From: VRUE01 sp963805475
GTDB taxonomy: Bacteria > Actinomycetota > Thermoleophilia > Solirubrobacterales > 70-9
DNA: 64,000 nt
Assembly: GCA_963805475.1 (NCBI GenBank)
Contig: CAWDUO010000007.1
Span: 124,001 to 188,000, forward strand
Direction: 5' to 3'
Part shown: one piece after another, positions 34,016 to 42,503 of the stretch
How positions within the stretch are numbered: the stretch's first letter is position 1
Layout: each line of letters starts with the position of its first letter
Notes under the pieces: model-generated
What the model was told of the DNA's origin: nothing
The model's input: only the letters and a program-made list of their open reading frames with translations
Databases searched by the model: none
Program-made: the position numbers and the translations under genes

Positions 34016-35056
34016 TCAAAACAACTGATTCTCTCCGGCGAAGATCTCTGAGACCGAGTCGTCGGTGAAGATGCGGCGGATCGAGTCGGCGAAGGTGCCG
34101 GCGGTGGAGAGCACGGTGATGTTGTCGGGGGCGCCGGGGCGCAGCGGGATCGTGTCGGTGACGACGATCCGCTCGATCGCCGAGTCGGCCAGCCGCTCGT
34201 AGGCGGGGCCGGAGAAGACGCCGTGGGTGGCGCAGGAGATCACCCGCGCGGCGCCCTCGTCGAGCACCGTCTGGGCGGCGGCGCAGAGCGTCCCCGCGGT
34301 GTCGATCATGTCGTCGACCAGCACCGCCGTCTTGCCCTTCACGTCGCCGACCACGTAGCCGATCTCGGCCACCTGCTGGGCCGGGCGCTCCTTCTCCATC
34401 ACCGCCCAGGTGGTGCCGATGCGGCGGGCGAAGTTGCGCGCCGTCTTCACCCGGCCGGCGTCGGGCGAGACGATCACCAGCTCCTCGCTCAGTTCCTGGT
34501 CGGCGAACCACTGGGTCAGCATCGGCATCGCGGTCATGTGGTCGACCGGGACGTGGAAGAAGCCCTGCACCTGGCCGGCGTGCAGGTCCATCGTGAGGAC
34601 GCGGTCGACGCCGACCGCCTCCAGGCACTTGGCCATGATCCGGGCTGAGATCGGCTCGCGCGGCGAGGACTTCTTGTCCTGGCGGGCGTAGCCGTACCAG
34701 GGCAGCACGGCGATGATCCGGTGCGCGGAGGCGCCCTGCGCGGCGTCGATCATCGTCAAGAGCTCGACCAGGGCGTCGTTCGGCGTCATCCCGGTCTGCT
34801 CGTTGGCGCAGGTCGACTGGACGAGGAAGACGTCGGCGCCGCGGATCGACTCCTCGTAGCGGCAGTAGACCTCGCCGTTGGCGAAGGTCTTCAGCGTCAC
34901 CTGGCCGAGGTCGAGCTCGAGCTTGCCGGCGACCTTGGCGGCCAGCTCCATCGAGCTGCGGCCGCCGAAGACCATCATCCGCTTCGAGTAGTCGTGCGGG
35001 ATCGCGGTCGGGGTCACCTCCGGCGCCGCCTCTGGACGCTGCTCGATCGTGCTCAA
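34016..35056 (-). CDS. prs: Ribose-phosphate pyrophosphokinase
   Basis: 346 residues. Motifs: MMVFGGRSSMELAAKVA, LKTFANGEVYCRYEESIRG, YARQDKKSSPREPISARIMA (ATP/ribose-5-P site), TMDLHAGQVQGFF, and the PRPP loop VLVDDMIDTAGTLCAAA. Makes PRPP for nucleotide, His and Trp synthesis. Overlaps the glmU stop by 4 bases, the conserved glmU-prs pair. Confidence 0.97.
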   Translation of the reverse strand: MSTIEQRPEAAPEVTPTAIPHDYSKRMMVFGGRSSMELAAKVAGKLELDLGQVTLKTFANGEVYCRYEESIRGADVFLVQSTCANEQTGMTPNDALVELLTMIDAAQGASAHRIIAVLPWYGYARQDKKSSPREPISARIMAKCLEAVGVDRVLTMDLHAGQVQGFFHVPVDHMTAMPMLTQWFADQELSEELVIVSPDAGRVKTARNFARRIGTTWAVMEKERPAQQVAEIGYVVGDVKGKTAVLVDDMIDTAGTLCAAAQTVLDEGAARVISCATHGVFSGPAYERLADSAIERIVVTDTIPLRPGAPDNITVLSTAGTFADSIRRIFTDDSVSEIFAGENQLF

Positions 35057-36444
35057 GAATCCTCCTCGCGCGACTGTGCGGACTTGCCCTCCGCGAAGCC
35101 CTCGATGTTCCTCTGCTCGTTCTCGCTCACCGCAAGCGCCCCCTCGGGGACGTCGTCCTTGATCACCGCTCCAGCGCCAGTGTAGGCGCCGTCGCCGACT
35201 TGTACAGGGGCGACGAGCATCGTGTCAACGCCGATGCGGACGCCGGAGCCGATCGTCGTGCGGTGCTTGCGGAAACCGTCGTAGTTGGCGGTGATCGTAC
35301 CGGCGCCGAGGTTGCTGCCCGCGCCGATCTCGGCGTCGCCGACGTAGGCCAGGTGCGGGACCTTGGAGCCGGCGCCGACGCGCGAGTTCTTGATCTCGAC
35401 GAAGGTGCCCGCCTTGGCGCCGGGCTCGAGCTGGGCGCCGGGGCGCAGGTAGGCGAAGGGACCGACGTTGCAGCCGTCGGCGACCTCGCACTCGACCAGG
35501 TAGGAGTGCGGGACGGCGACGCCCTCGCCGAGCCGGGTGTCGATCAGCGTGGTCAGCGGGCCGACGACCGAGCCGGCGCCGACCGCGGTGGCGCCGCGCA
35601 GGCTGGCGCCGGGCTCGATCCGCGCGTCGGGCGCGATCTCGACGCCGGCGTCGACCCAGGCGCTGCCGGGATCGACGATCGTGACGCCGGCGAGCATGTG
35701 GCGGTGGAGGATGCGGCGGCGCGCCTCGGCCTCGACCGCGGCCAGCTCGGCGCGGTTGTTGACCCCCATCGTCACGGCGAAGTCGTCGGCGCGGTGGCCG
35801 GCGACGGAGTGGCCGGCAGCGCGCAGGGCGGCGAAGACGTCGGTCAGGTAGTACTCGCCCTGGGCGTTGTCGTTGGAGAGGCCGCGCAGCGCGCTCGCCA
35901 GCGGCGCCGCCTCGAAGGCGTAGGTGCCGGCGTTGATCTCGCGGATCGCCAGCTCCTCGGCGGTCGCGTCGCCGTCGGCTTTCGCCTCGACGACGCGCTC
36001 GACGGCGCCATCGGCGCCGCGCACGACGCGGCCGTAGCTGCCGGGGTGCTCGAGCTCGATCGTCATCATCGTCGCCGCCGCGCCGGAGGCGGCATGGGCA
36101 TCGAGGAAGCCGGAGACGATCTCGGCGGAGATCAGCGGGTGGTCGCCGGAGAGGACGAGCACGGTCTCGGCCTGCTCGATCAGCGGCAGGGCGGCGCGCA
36201 CGGCGCCGCCGGTGCCGTCGGGCTCGGGCTGGACGACGGTCTCGACCTCGCCGGGGAAGCCGGCGGAGATGTCGCGCCCGGGCGAGACGATCGCGGCGAC
36301 CCGCCCCGCGCCCGCCTCGCGCGCCGCGAGGATCGGCCAGGCGACCAGCGGCCGCCCGCAGACCGGGTGGAGCATCTTCGGCGTCGAGGAGCGCATGCGC
36401 GTGCCCTCGCCCGCCGCCATGACCAGGACCAAGGGGGAGCTCAC
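35053..36444 (-). CDS. glmU: Bifunctional UDP-GlcNAc pyrophosphorylase/glucosamine-1-P acetyltransferase
   Basis: 463 residues. N-terminal uridyltransferase with LVMAAGEGTRMRSSTPKMLH and NDNAQGEYYLTDVFAALRAA; C-terminal left-handed beta-helix of hexapeptide repeats (ATAVGAGSVVGP, GAGSNLGAGTITANYDGFRK) with the acetyl-CoA site and active His in HSYLVECEV/HRTTIG. Makes UDP-GlcNAc for peptidoglycan. First gene of the glmU-prs pair. Confidence 0.97.
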   Translation of the reverse strand: MSSPLVLVMAAGEGTRMRSSTPKMLHPVCGRPLVAWPILAAREAGAGRVAAIVSPGRDISAGFPGEVETVVQPEPDGTGGAVRAALPLIEQAETVLVLSGDHPLISAEIVSGFLDAHAASGAAATMMTIELEHPGSYGRVVRGADGAVERVVEAKADGDATAEELAIREINAGTYAFEAAPLASALRGLSNDNAQGEYYLTDVFAALRAAGHSVAGHRADDFAVTMGVNNRAELAAVEAEARRRILHRHMLAGVTIVDPGSAWVDAGVEIAPDARIEPGASLRGATAVGAGSVVGPLTTLIDTRLGEGVAVPHSYLVECEVADGCNVGPFAYLRPGAQLEPGAKAGTFVEIKNSRVGAGSKVPHLAYVGDAEIGAGSNLGAGTITANYDGFRKHRTTIGSGVRIGVDTMLVAPVQVGDGAYTGAGAVIKDDVPEGALAVSENEQRNIEGFAEGKSAQSREEDS

Positions 36445-36468
36445 CCCGGGATCGTAATGCCGCGGCGC

Positions 36469-37050
36469 TTAAGCGGGTGAAGAAGAACGGGCGAGGTCTT
36501 TTCCGACCAGGGCGATCGAGGTGATCGTCCAGCCGGCGAAGATCAGGTCTATTCCGACGAGGAGGCCGATCGCCCAGTCGGCGCTGCTGGGGAACTTGGC
36601 GAGGACGAGGATGCCGATCAGCAGGCCGGCGACGCCGCTGAGGCCGATCCAGCCGGCGCCCTGCTGGCCGCGGCCGGCGAAGGCGACGGCGATCCGGGTG
36701 ACGCCCATGAGCAGGAAGTAGATCCCGAGGACGAGGGTCAGGGTGAGTGTGCCGTTGTGCGGTTCGACGATCAGCCAGATGCCGACGATCACCGTCAGCA
36801 GGGCCCAGAACAGGCGCCAGATCACCGAGCTGACCGAGTGCGCGGTAAAGGCCCCGGCGACGAGGAAGGCGCCGGCGATCACCAGGATCCAGCCGATGAA
36901 GATCGCCGTGCCGACCGAGGCCACCGCGGGCACGACGATCGCCACGCAGCCGACCAGGATCGCGATCACCCCGACGGCCATCAACCCCTTCCAGCTGCGC
37001 GCCAGCCCGGCCTCGACCTCAGGGTCCATCCGAACTCCACCCATCTCCAT
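36469..37050 (-). CDS. HdeD/DUF308-family membrane protein
   Basis: 193 residues with six hydrophobic helices in three pairs (GVIAILVGCVAIVVPAVASV, FWALLTVIVGIWLIVEPHNG, VAGLLIGILVLAKFPSSADW), the internal repeat of HdeD-like DUF308 proteins. Family members are linked to acid or stress tolerance in enterics; role here unknown. ATG 37050 or the internal ATG at M8 could be used. Confidence 0.85.
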   Translation of the reverse strand: MEMGGVRMDPEVEAGLARSWKGLMAVGVIAILVGCVAIVVPAVASVGTAIFIGWILVIAGAFLVAGAFTAHSVSSVIWRLFWALLTVIVGIWLIVEPHNGTLTLTLVLGIYFLLMGVTRIAVAFAGRGQQGAGWIGLSGVAGLLIGILVLAKFPSSADWAIGLLVGIDLIFAGWTITSIALVGKDLARSSSPA

Positions 37051-37080
37051 GTGACGACCTTAAGTTCCCCTTCGGACGGA

Positions 37081-37151
37081 CTGGGGAGCCCGGACTCGAA
37101 CCGGGATAGCGGGCTCCAAAGGCCCGAGGCTTGCCATTAGCCGACTCCCCA
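37081..37151 (-). tRNA. tRNA-Gln (TTG)
   Basis: Minus-strand cloverleaf: acceptor TGGGGAG/CTCCCCA with discriminator G, anticodon stem-loop CGGGCCTTTGGAGCCCG giving TTG, T arm CCCGGTTCGAGTCCGGG. The weak U1-A72 first pair is typical of bacterial tRNA-Gln. CCA not encoded. Confidence 0.95.
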
Positions 37152-37168
37152 AAAGCTCTCACAGATTA

Positions 37169-37282
37169 GAGGCCATCCCGGTAGGGGTGGAACGTCTTGT
37201 ACTTTTTCGTCACCAGCCTCCGGCGTCAGTCCACAGACGAACCACCGAAAAAGTTAAGTGGAACCCCTGCCGGGATGGCCTC
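37169..37282. repeat. Long inverted-repeat element family D, copy 2 (114 bp)
   Basis: Ends GAGGCCATCCCGGTAGGGGT and ACCCCTGCCGGGATGGCCTC. The interior has, in reverse orientation to D1, GGAACGTCTTGTACTTTT and AAAAAGTTAAGTGG. It begins after tRNA-Gln and stops 1 base before the metH stop codon, so it forms metH's 3' UTR and may end its transcript. Confidence 0.85.
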
Positions 37283-37283
37283 G

Positions 37284-40200
37284 TCACCCCACCGGCTCGC
37301 GCTCCGGCGGGAGCTGGCCGCCGCGGTCGGTGCCGGCTATCAGCTCGTCGGGGGCCTTGTCCTCGGGGATGAAGCCGGACTTCATGCCGAAGTAGACGGC
37401 CTGGGGGTGGTGCGCGACGATCGCCACCGTCGACTGCTCGGGCAGCACGGCGTAGCCGTCGGAGAGGGTCATGCCGATCTGCTCGAGCTCGAGCAGGCGC
37501 CAGACCTTCTCGTGCTCGGACTGGTCGGGGCAGGCCGGGTAGCCCCAGGAGTAGCGGCGGCCCTGGTCGGGCTCGATGCCGAGCTCGCGGCGCACCCGGG
37601 CGTGCAGCCACTCGGCCAGGCCCTCGGCCGCCTGCACGCCGAGCCCGTGCACGTAGAGCTGCTCGGCGAACTTGCCTTCGCGCTCCAGCCGCTCGATCAG
37701 CTCGGTCACCTCGGGCCCGACCGTGACGCCCTGGAGCGCGACCACGTCGCGTTCGCCGCTCTCCAGCGGGCGGTAGAAGTCCGCCAGGCAGATCCGGTCG
37801 TGCTTGGGCTGGCGCGGGAAGACCAGCCGCTCGAGCTCGCGCTCGGGGTCCTCGGGGTCGAAGACGACCAGCTCGTTGCCCTCGGCGTTGCAGGGGAAGT
37901 AGCCGAGTCGCGCCCGCGGGCGCAGGTAATCCTGCTCGCGCCACATCCGCTCCAGCCGCGGCGCGAAGCCCTCCTCGCCGTCGCTGCCCTCGACCAGCGC
38001 CCGCCAGGCCTCGCCCTTCACGCCTTTGCCGCCCCAGTGCAGCTTGAACAGCACGTGGCGGTCCAGGTAGGGGAAGACCTCGTCGAGGTCGACGTCGACC
38101 TCGCGCACGCCCTCGAACGGCGGCGCCGGGATCGGCGCGTCGGTGCGCGCCTTCGAGCGCACGCTCGCGTCCGTGACCGGCGGCGCGTCGTCCACCACCA
38201 CCGGCTTCTCGCGCAGCTGCTGCGCCTCGGCCCGGATCCGCTCGACCAGCGCCGCGCGCGCCGCCTCGTCGACCAGCGCGTCCATCGTGTCGAGCCCCTG
38301 GAAGGCGTCCTTGCAGTAGAAGACGCCGGGCTCGTAGACGTCGTCGGAGTCCCTGCCGCCCGGGTAGAGCGTGCGCCGGCCGAAGTCGCGGTTGATCGCC
38401 GCACCGCCGATCAGCACCGGGAACCCCAGCCCGCGCTGGTGCAGCTCCTGGACGCAGATCGGCATCTGCTTGGAGGTCGATACGAGCAGCGCCGAGAGGC
38501 CGATCGCGTCGGCCTCGTTCTCCACCGCGGCCTCGATGATCGTCTCCACCGGCACCTGCTTGCCGAGGTCGACCACCGTGTAACCGTTGTTGGTGAGGAT
38601 CGTGTTGACCAGCGACTTGCCGATGTCGTGCACGTCGCCGAACACGGTCGCGATCACGACCTTGCCCTTGCTGTGGCCCTCGATCCGGTCGAGGTAGTTC
38701 TCCAGCCTCGCGACGGCGCGCTTCATCACTTCAGCCGACTGCAGGACGAAGGGCAGGATCAGTTCGCCGGCGCCGAATTTGTCGCCGACCTCCTTCATCG
38801 CCGGCAGCAGCACCTCGTTCAGCGTCGGCACCGCGCCGATCTTCTCGTTCGAGCGGTCGATCCACTCCTCGACCCCGTCCTTCTTGCGCCGCAGGATGTG
38901 CCAGTGCAGCGCCTCCTCGGGCTCCATGCCCTCGGTCGGGTCGCCCGCCTCCTCGGTTTCCTCCTCGCCCTTCGACTCGAAGTGGGCGATGAAGCGCTCC
39001 AGCGCGTCCTCGCGCCGGTTGAAGACGAGGTCGTCGGTCAGCTCGCGCTCCTCGTCGGAGATCTCCGCGTAGGGCGTGATGTGGTTCGGGTTGACCATCG
39101 CCAGGTCGAGGCCGGCCTCGACGCAGTGGTGGAGGAAGACCGAGTTGAGCACCGCGCGCGCCGGCTGGCCGACGCCGAAGGAGACGTTGGAGACGCCGAG
39201 CGAGGTCTTGACCCCGGGGAGCTCGGCCTTGATCCGCCTGATCCCCTCGATCGTCTCGACCGCGGAGGGCTTCCACTCGTCGTCGCCGGTGGTCAGCGTG
39301 AAGGTCAGCGCGTCGAAGATCAGCGCCTCGGGGTCGAGGCCGTGCTCGCCGCAGGCGAGGTCGCGGATCCGCTTCGCGATCTCGACCTTGCGCTCCGCCG
39401 TCTTCGCCATCCCCACCTCGTCGATCGTCAGCGCGATCAGCGCCGCCCCGTGCGCCACCGCCAGCGGCACGACGACGTTGGCCTTGTCCGGCCCCGCCTC
39501 GAGGTTGATCGAGTTGACGATCGCCCGGCCGGGGATCTTCTCCAGCGCCGCCTTGATCACCTCGGGCTCGGTCGAGTCGACCTGGATCGGCGCCGGCTGG
39601 GTCAGCGAGATCCGCTCGACCACGGCCTCCATCTGCGCGTCCTCGTCCTGGCGCTCGGTCAACGCGACGCAGATGTCGAGCACGTGCGCCCCGCCCTCGA
39701 CCTGGTCTTCGGCGACCTGGACCAGGCCGTCGTAGTCGTCGGCGAGCAGCAGCTCCTTGGCCTTCTTCGAGCCCTGCGAGTTGACCCGCTCGCCGACCAG
39801 CGTCGGGCGCGGCTCCTGCACGAGCGGCGTCGCGGTCATCATCGAGGAGAGCTGGATCGGGCCCGGCGCCGGGCGCTCGCCGGGCACGCGCCCGTCGACC
39901 CGCTCGCGGATCGCCGCGATGTGCTCGGGCGTCGTCCCGCAGCAGCCGCCGACGATGCCGACGCCGTAGCGCTCGACGAACTCGCCCAGGGTCGCGGCCA
40001 GCGGCTCGGGCTCTTCGGGGAAGATCGTCTCGCCGTCGGGCCCCTGGAGCGGCAGGCCCGCGTTGGGGATGCAGTGGACCGGCAGCGGCGAGGCCTCGCC
40101 GAGGTAGCGGATCGCGTCGCGCATGTCCTCCGGGCCGGTCGAGCAGTTGAGCCCGATCACGTCGACGTCGAGCGCGCCGAGCGTCGTCAGCACCGCCTGG

Positions 40201-40817
40201 ATGTCGGTGCCGAGCAGCATCTTGCCGCCCTGCGGCAGCAGGCTGACGCTGCACTGGATCGGCAGCGCGCGGCCGGTCTGCTTGAACGCCTCGCGCGCTC
40301 CGAAGACGGCCGCCTTGACCTCGAGGATGTCCTGCGCGGTCTCGATCACGATCAGGTCGGCGCCGCCTTCGACCAGGCCGCGCGCCTGCTCGGCGAAGAC
40401 CTCGACCAGGCGGCCGAAGGAGATGTCGCCCAGGGTCGGGTCGTCGGAGGCGGGCAGGAACCCGGTCGGGCCGATCGAGCCGGCGACGAAGCGGTCCTCG
40501 CCCGCCGCCCTGCGGGCGATCTCGGCCGCGCCGCGGTTGATCGCCAGCGTCTCGTCCCCCAGCCCCCACTCTTCGAGCTTCAGCCGCGAGCCCTGGAAGC
40601 TGTCGGTCTCGACAACCTCGGCGCCGGCCTCGAGCATCGAGGCGTGGACGCCCTCGATCACGTCGGGGCGGTTGAGCACCAGCGCCTCGTGGCATTTGCC
40701 GGCCAACCCGCCGTAGTCCTCCTGCGTGAGCTCGAACTGCTCGAGGGTGGCCCCCATTCCGCCGTCGAAGACGACCACGCGGTCTCTGGTGGCGGCTATG
40801 TAATCGCGTTCTAACAC
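37284..40817 (-). CDS. metH: Cobalamin-dependent methionine synthase
   Basis: 1177 residues from GTG 40817 with all four modules. Homocysteine-binding domain 1-310 (VVFDGGMGATLEQFEL; zinc Cys in GLNCSTGP and GGCCGTTPEH); pterin-binding domain about 325-600 (RPTLVGERVNSQGSKKAK, ALIDR-type barrel); cobalamin cap and binding 640-880 (DVHDIGKSLVNTILTNNGY, the B12 His); and the AdoMet reactivation domain to the end (RYSWGYPACPDQSEHEKVW). Transfers methyl from methyl-THF to homocysteine. No cobalamin or SAM riboswitch is visible upstream; instead a perfect palindrome (C1) lies between metH and tatD. A D element abuts its stop. Confidence 0.97.
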   Translation of the reverse strand: MLERDYIAATRDRVVVFDGGMGATLEQFELTQEDYGGLAGKCHEALVLNRPDVIEGVHASMLEAGAEVVETDSFQGSRLKLEEWGLGDETLAINRGAAEIARRAAGEDRFVAGSIGPTGFLPASDDPTLGDISFGRLVEVFAEQARGLVEGGADLIVIETAQDILEVKAAVFGAREAFKQTGRALPIQCSVSLLPQGGKMLLGTDIQAVLTTLGALDVDVIGLNCSTGPEDMRDAIRYLGEASPLPVHCIPNAGLPLQGPDGETIFPEEPEPLAATLGEFVERYGVGIVGGCCGTTPEHIAAIRERVDGRVPGERPAPGPIQLSSMMTATPLVQEPRPTLVGERVNSQGSKKAKELLLADDYDGLVQVAEDQVEGGAHVLDICVALTERQDEDAQMEAVVERISLTQPAPIQVDSTEPEVIKAALEKIPGRAIVNSINLEAGPDKANVVVPLAVAHGAALIALTIDEVGMAKTAERKVEIAKRIRDLACGEHGLDPEALIFDALTFTLTTGDDEWKPSAVETIEGIRRIKAELPGVKTSLGVSNVSFGVGQPARAVLNSVFLHHCVEAGLDLAMVNPNHITPYAEISDEERELTDDLVFNRREDALERFIAHFESKGEEETEEAGDPTEGMEPEEALHWHILRRKKDGVEEWIDRSNEKIGAVPTLNEVLLPAMKEVGDKFGAGELILPFVLQSAEVMKRAVARLENYLDRIEGHSKGKVVIATVFGDVHDIGKSLVNTILTNNGYTVVDLGKQVPVETIIEAAVENEADAIGLSALLVSTSKQMPICVQELHQRGLGFPVLIGGAAINRDFGRRTLYPGGRDSDDVYEPGVFYCKDAFQGLDTMDALVDEAARAALVERIRAEAQQLREKPVVVDDAPPVTDASVRSKARTDAPIPAPPFEGVREVDVDLDEVFPYLDRHVLFKLHWGGKGVKGEAWRALVEGSDGEEGFAPRLERMWREQDYLRPRARLGYFPCNAEGNELVVFDPEDPERELERLVFPRQPKHDRICLADFYRPLESGERDVVALQGVTVGPEVTELIERLEREGKFAEQLYVHGLGVQAAEGLAEWLHARVRRELGIEPDQGRRYSWGYPACPDQSEHEKVWRLLELEQIGMTLSDGYAVLPEQSTVAIVAHHPQAVYFGMKSGFIPEDKAPDELIAGTDRGGQLPPEREPVG

Positions 40818-40839
40818 GGTGAAAGCAGGCTATCGAGAT

Positions 40840-40890
40840 GACCGCGTTCGCCTTTTGTCGAGCCATGCGAGACAAAAGGCGAACGCGGTC
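40840..40890. repeat. Palindromic element family C, copy 1 (perfect 20-bp arms)
   Basis: GACCGCGTTCGCCTTTTGTC and its exact complement GACAAAAGGCGAACGCGGTC, separated by 11 nt. It fills the divergent gap between metH and tatD, so it lies in or beside both promoters. Confidence 0.92.
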
Positions 40891-40911
40891 GGTGGATTAG
40901 GGTGGCGGGCG

Positions 40912-41679
40912 ATGATCGACTCGCACACGCACCTCTTTCTCTGCGAGGGGCCCGAGAACGAGCTGGTCGAGGCGGCGCTCGCCGCGGGCGTGAACCGGAT
41001 GCTCAACGTCGGCCTCGGCGACCGGCAGAACGAGGCGGCGATCGCGGGCGCGGAGCGCCACGAGGCGGTCTTCGCCAGCGCCGGCCGCCATCCGACCGAG
41101 GCGACAGGCTTCGACGACGCCGAAGCGGAGCGGATCGCGGCGCTCGCCGCGCACGAGAAGGTGCGGGCGATCGGTGAGACCGGGATCGACTACTACCACG
41201 AGACCGCCTCGCCCGCCGACCAGCGGCGCGCCTTCGAGGCGCAGGTGGCGATCGCCCGCGAGCTCGGCCTGCCGATCGTCATCCACGGTCGCGACAAGGA
41301 CGGCGAGACGGCGGCGATCGACGAGATCTTCGCGGTGCTCGACGCGCAGGCGGGCGAGACGCCGGTGATCCTGCACTGCTTCTCCGCCCCGGAGCGCGCC
41401 GCCGACGCCGCCGAGCGCGGCTGGTACTGCTCCTTCGCCGGTCACACCACCTACCCCGCCTCAGGCGCCCTGCGCGAGGCCGCCGCCCAGCTGCCGCCCG
41501 AGCTGCTCCTGGTCGAGACCGACGCCCCCTACCTGACCCCGCAGGCGGAGCGCGGCAAGCGCAACCAGCCCGCCTACGTCGTCCACACCGCGCGCGCCCT
41601 CGCCGAGGCCCGCGGAATCCCCTACGGGGAGCTGGACGAGCTGGTCGAGGCCAACGCGCGCACCCTCTTCGGGTGGTGA
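40912..41679 (+). CDS. TatD-family metal-dependent hydrolase
   Basis: 255 residues from ATG 40912. Metal site residues: IDSHTHLFLCEGP (HxH), ASAGRHPTEA, AIGETGIDYY (Glu), IVIHGRD, LHCFSAPERAADA and LLVETDAPYLTPQ (Asp). TatD proteins are DNases/3'-5' exonucleases acting in repair and RNA quality control. A longer frame from 40819 would run through the palindrome and is not believed. It starts the tatD-rsmA-ispE run. Confidence 0.95.
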   Translation: MIDSHTHLFLCEGPENELVEAALAAGVNRMLNVGLGDRQNEAAIAGAERHEAVFASAGRHPTEATGFDDAEAERIAALAAHEKVRAIGETGIDYYHETASPADQRRAFEAQVAIARELGLPIVIHGRDKDGETAAIDEIFAVLDAQAGETPVILHCFSAPERAADAAERGWYCSFAGHTTYPASGALREAAAQLPPELLLVETDAPYLTPQAERGKRNQPAYVVHTARALAEARGIPYGELDELVEANARTLFGW

Positions 41680-41680
41680 C

Positions 41681-42481
41681 GTGGTCCGGCTGGGGCAGAA
41701 CTTCCTCGCCGATCCCAACCTGCTCGACGCGATCGTGCGCGACGCGCGGCTGGAGCCCGGCGACGTGGTGCTCGAGGTCGGCGCCGGCGAAGGTCCGCTG
41801 ACCGAGCGGCTCGCCGCGGCCGCCGCCCACGTGCACGCGGTCGAGCTCGACCGCGGCCTCGAGCCGGCGCTCGCCCGGGTCGCCGCGCTGCCGAACGTCG
41901 AGCTGCACTGGGGCGATGCGATGAAGCTCGACCTCGCCGCGCTCGACCCGGCCCCCACCGCCGTCGTCGCCAACCTCCCCTACGCGATCGCCACGCCGCT
42001 GATCCTGCGCACGATCGAGCAGCTGCCCACGCTGCGGCGCTGGACGGTGATGGTGCAGCGCGAGATCGCCGAGCGGCTGCGGGCGGCGCCCGGCGGGCGC
42101 GAGTACGGCGGGCCGAGCGTGCTGGTGCAGCTCGCCTGCGAGACGAAGACCCTGCGCACGGTCAACCGCACGGTCTTCCGGCCGCCGCCCCGGGTCGACT
42201 CGACCGTGATCCAGCTGACCCGAGTGGCTCCCGCGGCCGACGCCGACACGCGCGACCTCGTCCGCACCGCCTTCGCCCACCGCCGCAAGACGCTGGCCCG
42301 CTCGCTCTCCGAAGCGCGCCCCGGCATCCTCGGCCGGGCGCGGGCGATGCTGCGCGAGCTGGGGCTGCGCCCGGAGGTGCGGCCGGAGGAAGTCGCGCCC
42401 GGCGAGTACGCGGAGATGGCGCGCGGCATGCCCTGGTGCGCCGACGGCCGGCTGAGCAAACGCCGGCGCGTGTTCGGGTAA
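41681..42481 (+). CDS. rsmA: 16S rRNA (adenine1518/1519-N6)-dimethyltransferase
   Basis: 266 residues from GTG 41681, 1 base after the tatD stop. Motifs: GQNFLADPNLLDAIV, SAM motif I VVLEVGAGEGPLTERL, acidic motif AVELDRGLEP, GDAMKLDL, and the catalytic NLPYAIATPLI. C-terminal substrate domain with FRPPPRVDSTVI and FAHRRKTLARSL. Dimethylates the 3' end loop of 16S rRNA during 30S assembly. Confidence 0.96.
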   Translation: MVRLGQNFLADPNLLDAIVRDARLEPGDVVLEVGAGEGPLTERLAAAAAHVHAVELDRGLEPALARVAALPNVELHWGDAMKLDLAALDPAPTAVVANLPYAIATPLILRTIEQLPTLRRWTVMVQREIAERLRAAPGGREYGGPSVLVQLACETKTLRTVNRTVFRPPPRVDSTVIQLTRVAPAADADTRDLVRTAFAHRRKTLARSLSEARPGILGRARAMLRELGLRPEVRPEEVAPGEYAEMARGMPWCADGRLSKRRRVFG

Positions 42482-42503
42482 GGACCGGACGGACCGCTCG
42501 CCG

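Noticed and set aside
37284..40840. Cobalamin or SAM riboswitch controlling metH
   Set aside because: The gap to tatD is under 100 bp and is filled by palindrome C1; no riboswitch core is seen.
40819..40911. N-terminal extension of TatD upstream of ATG 40912
   Set aside because: It would be translated from palindrome C1 and lies before the conserved I-D-S-H-T-H start of the family.
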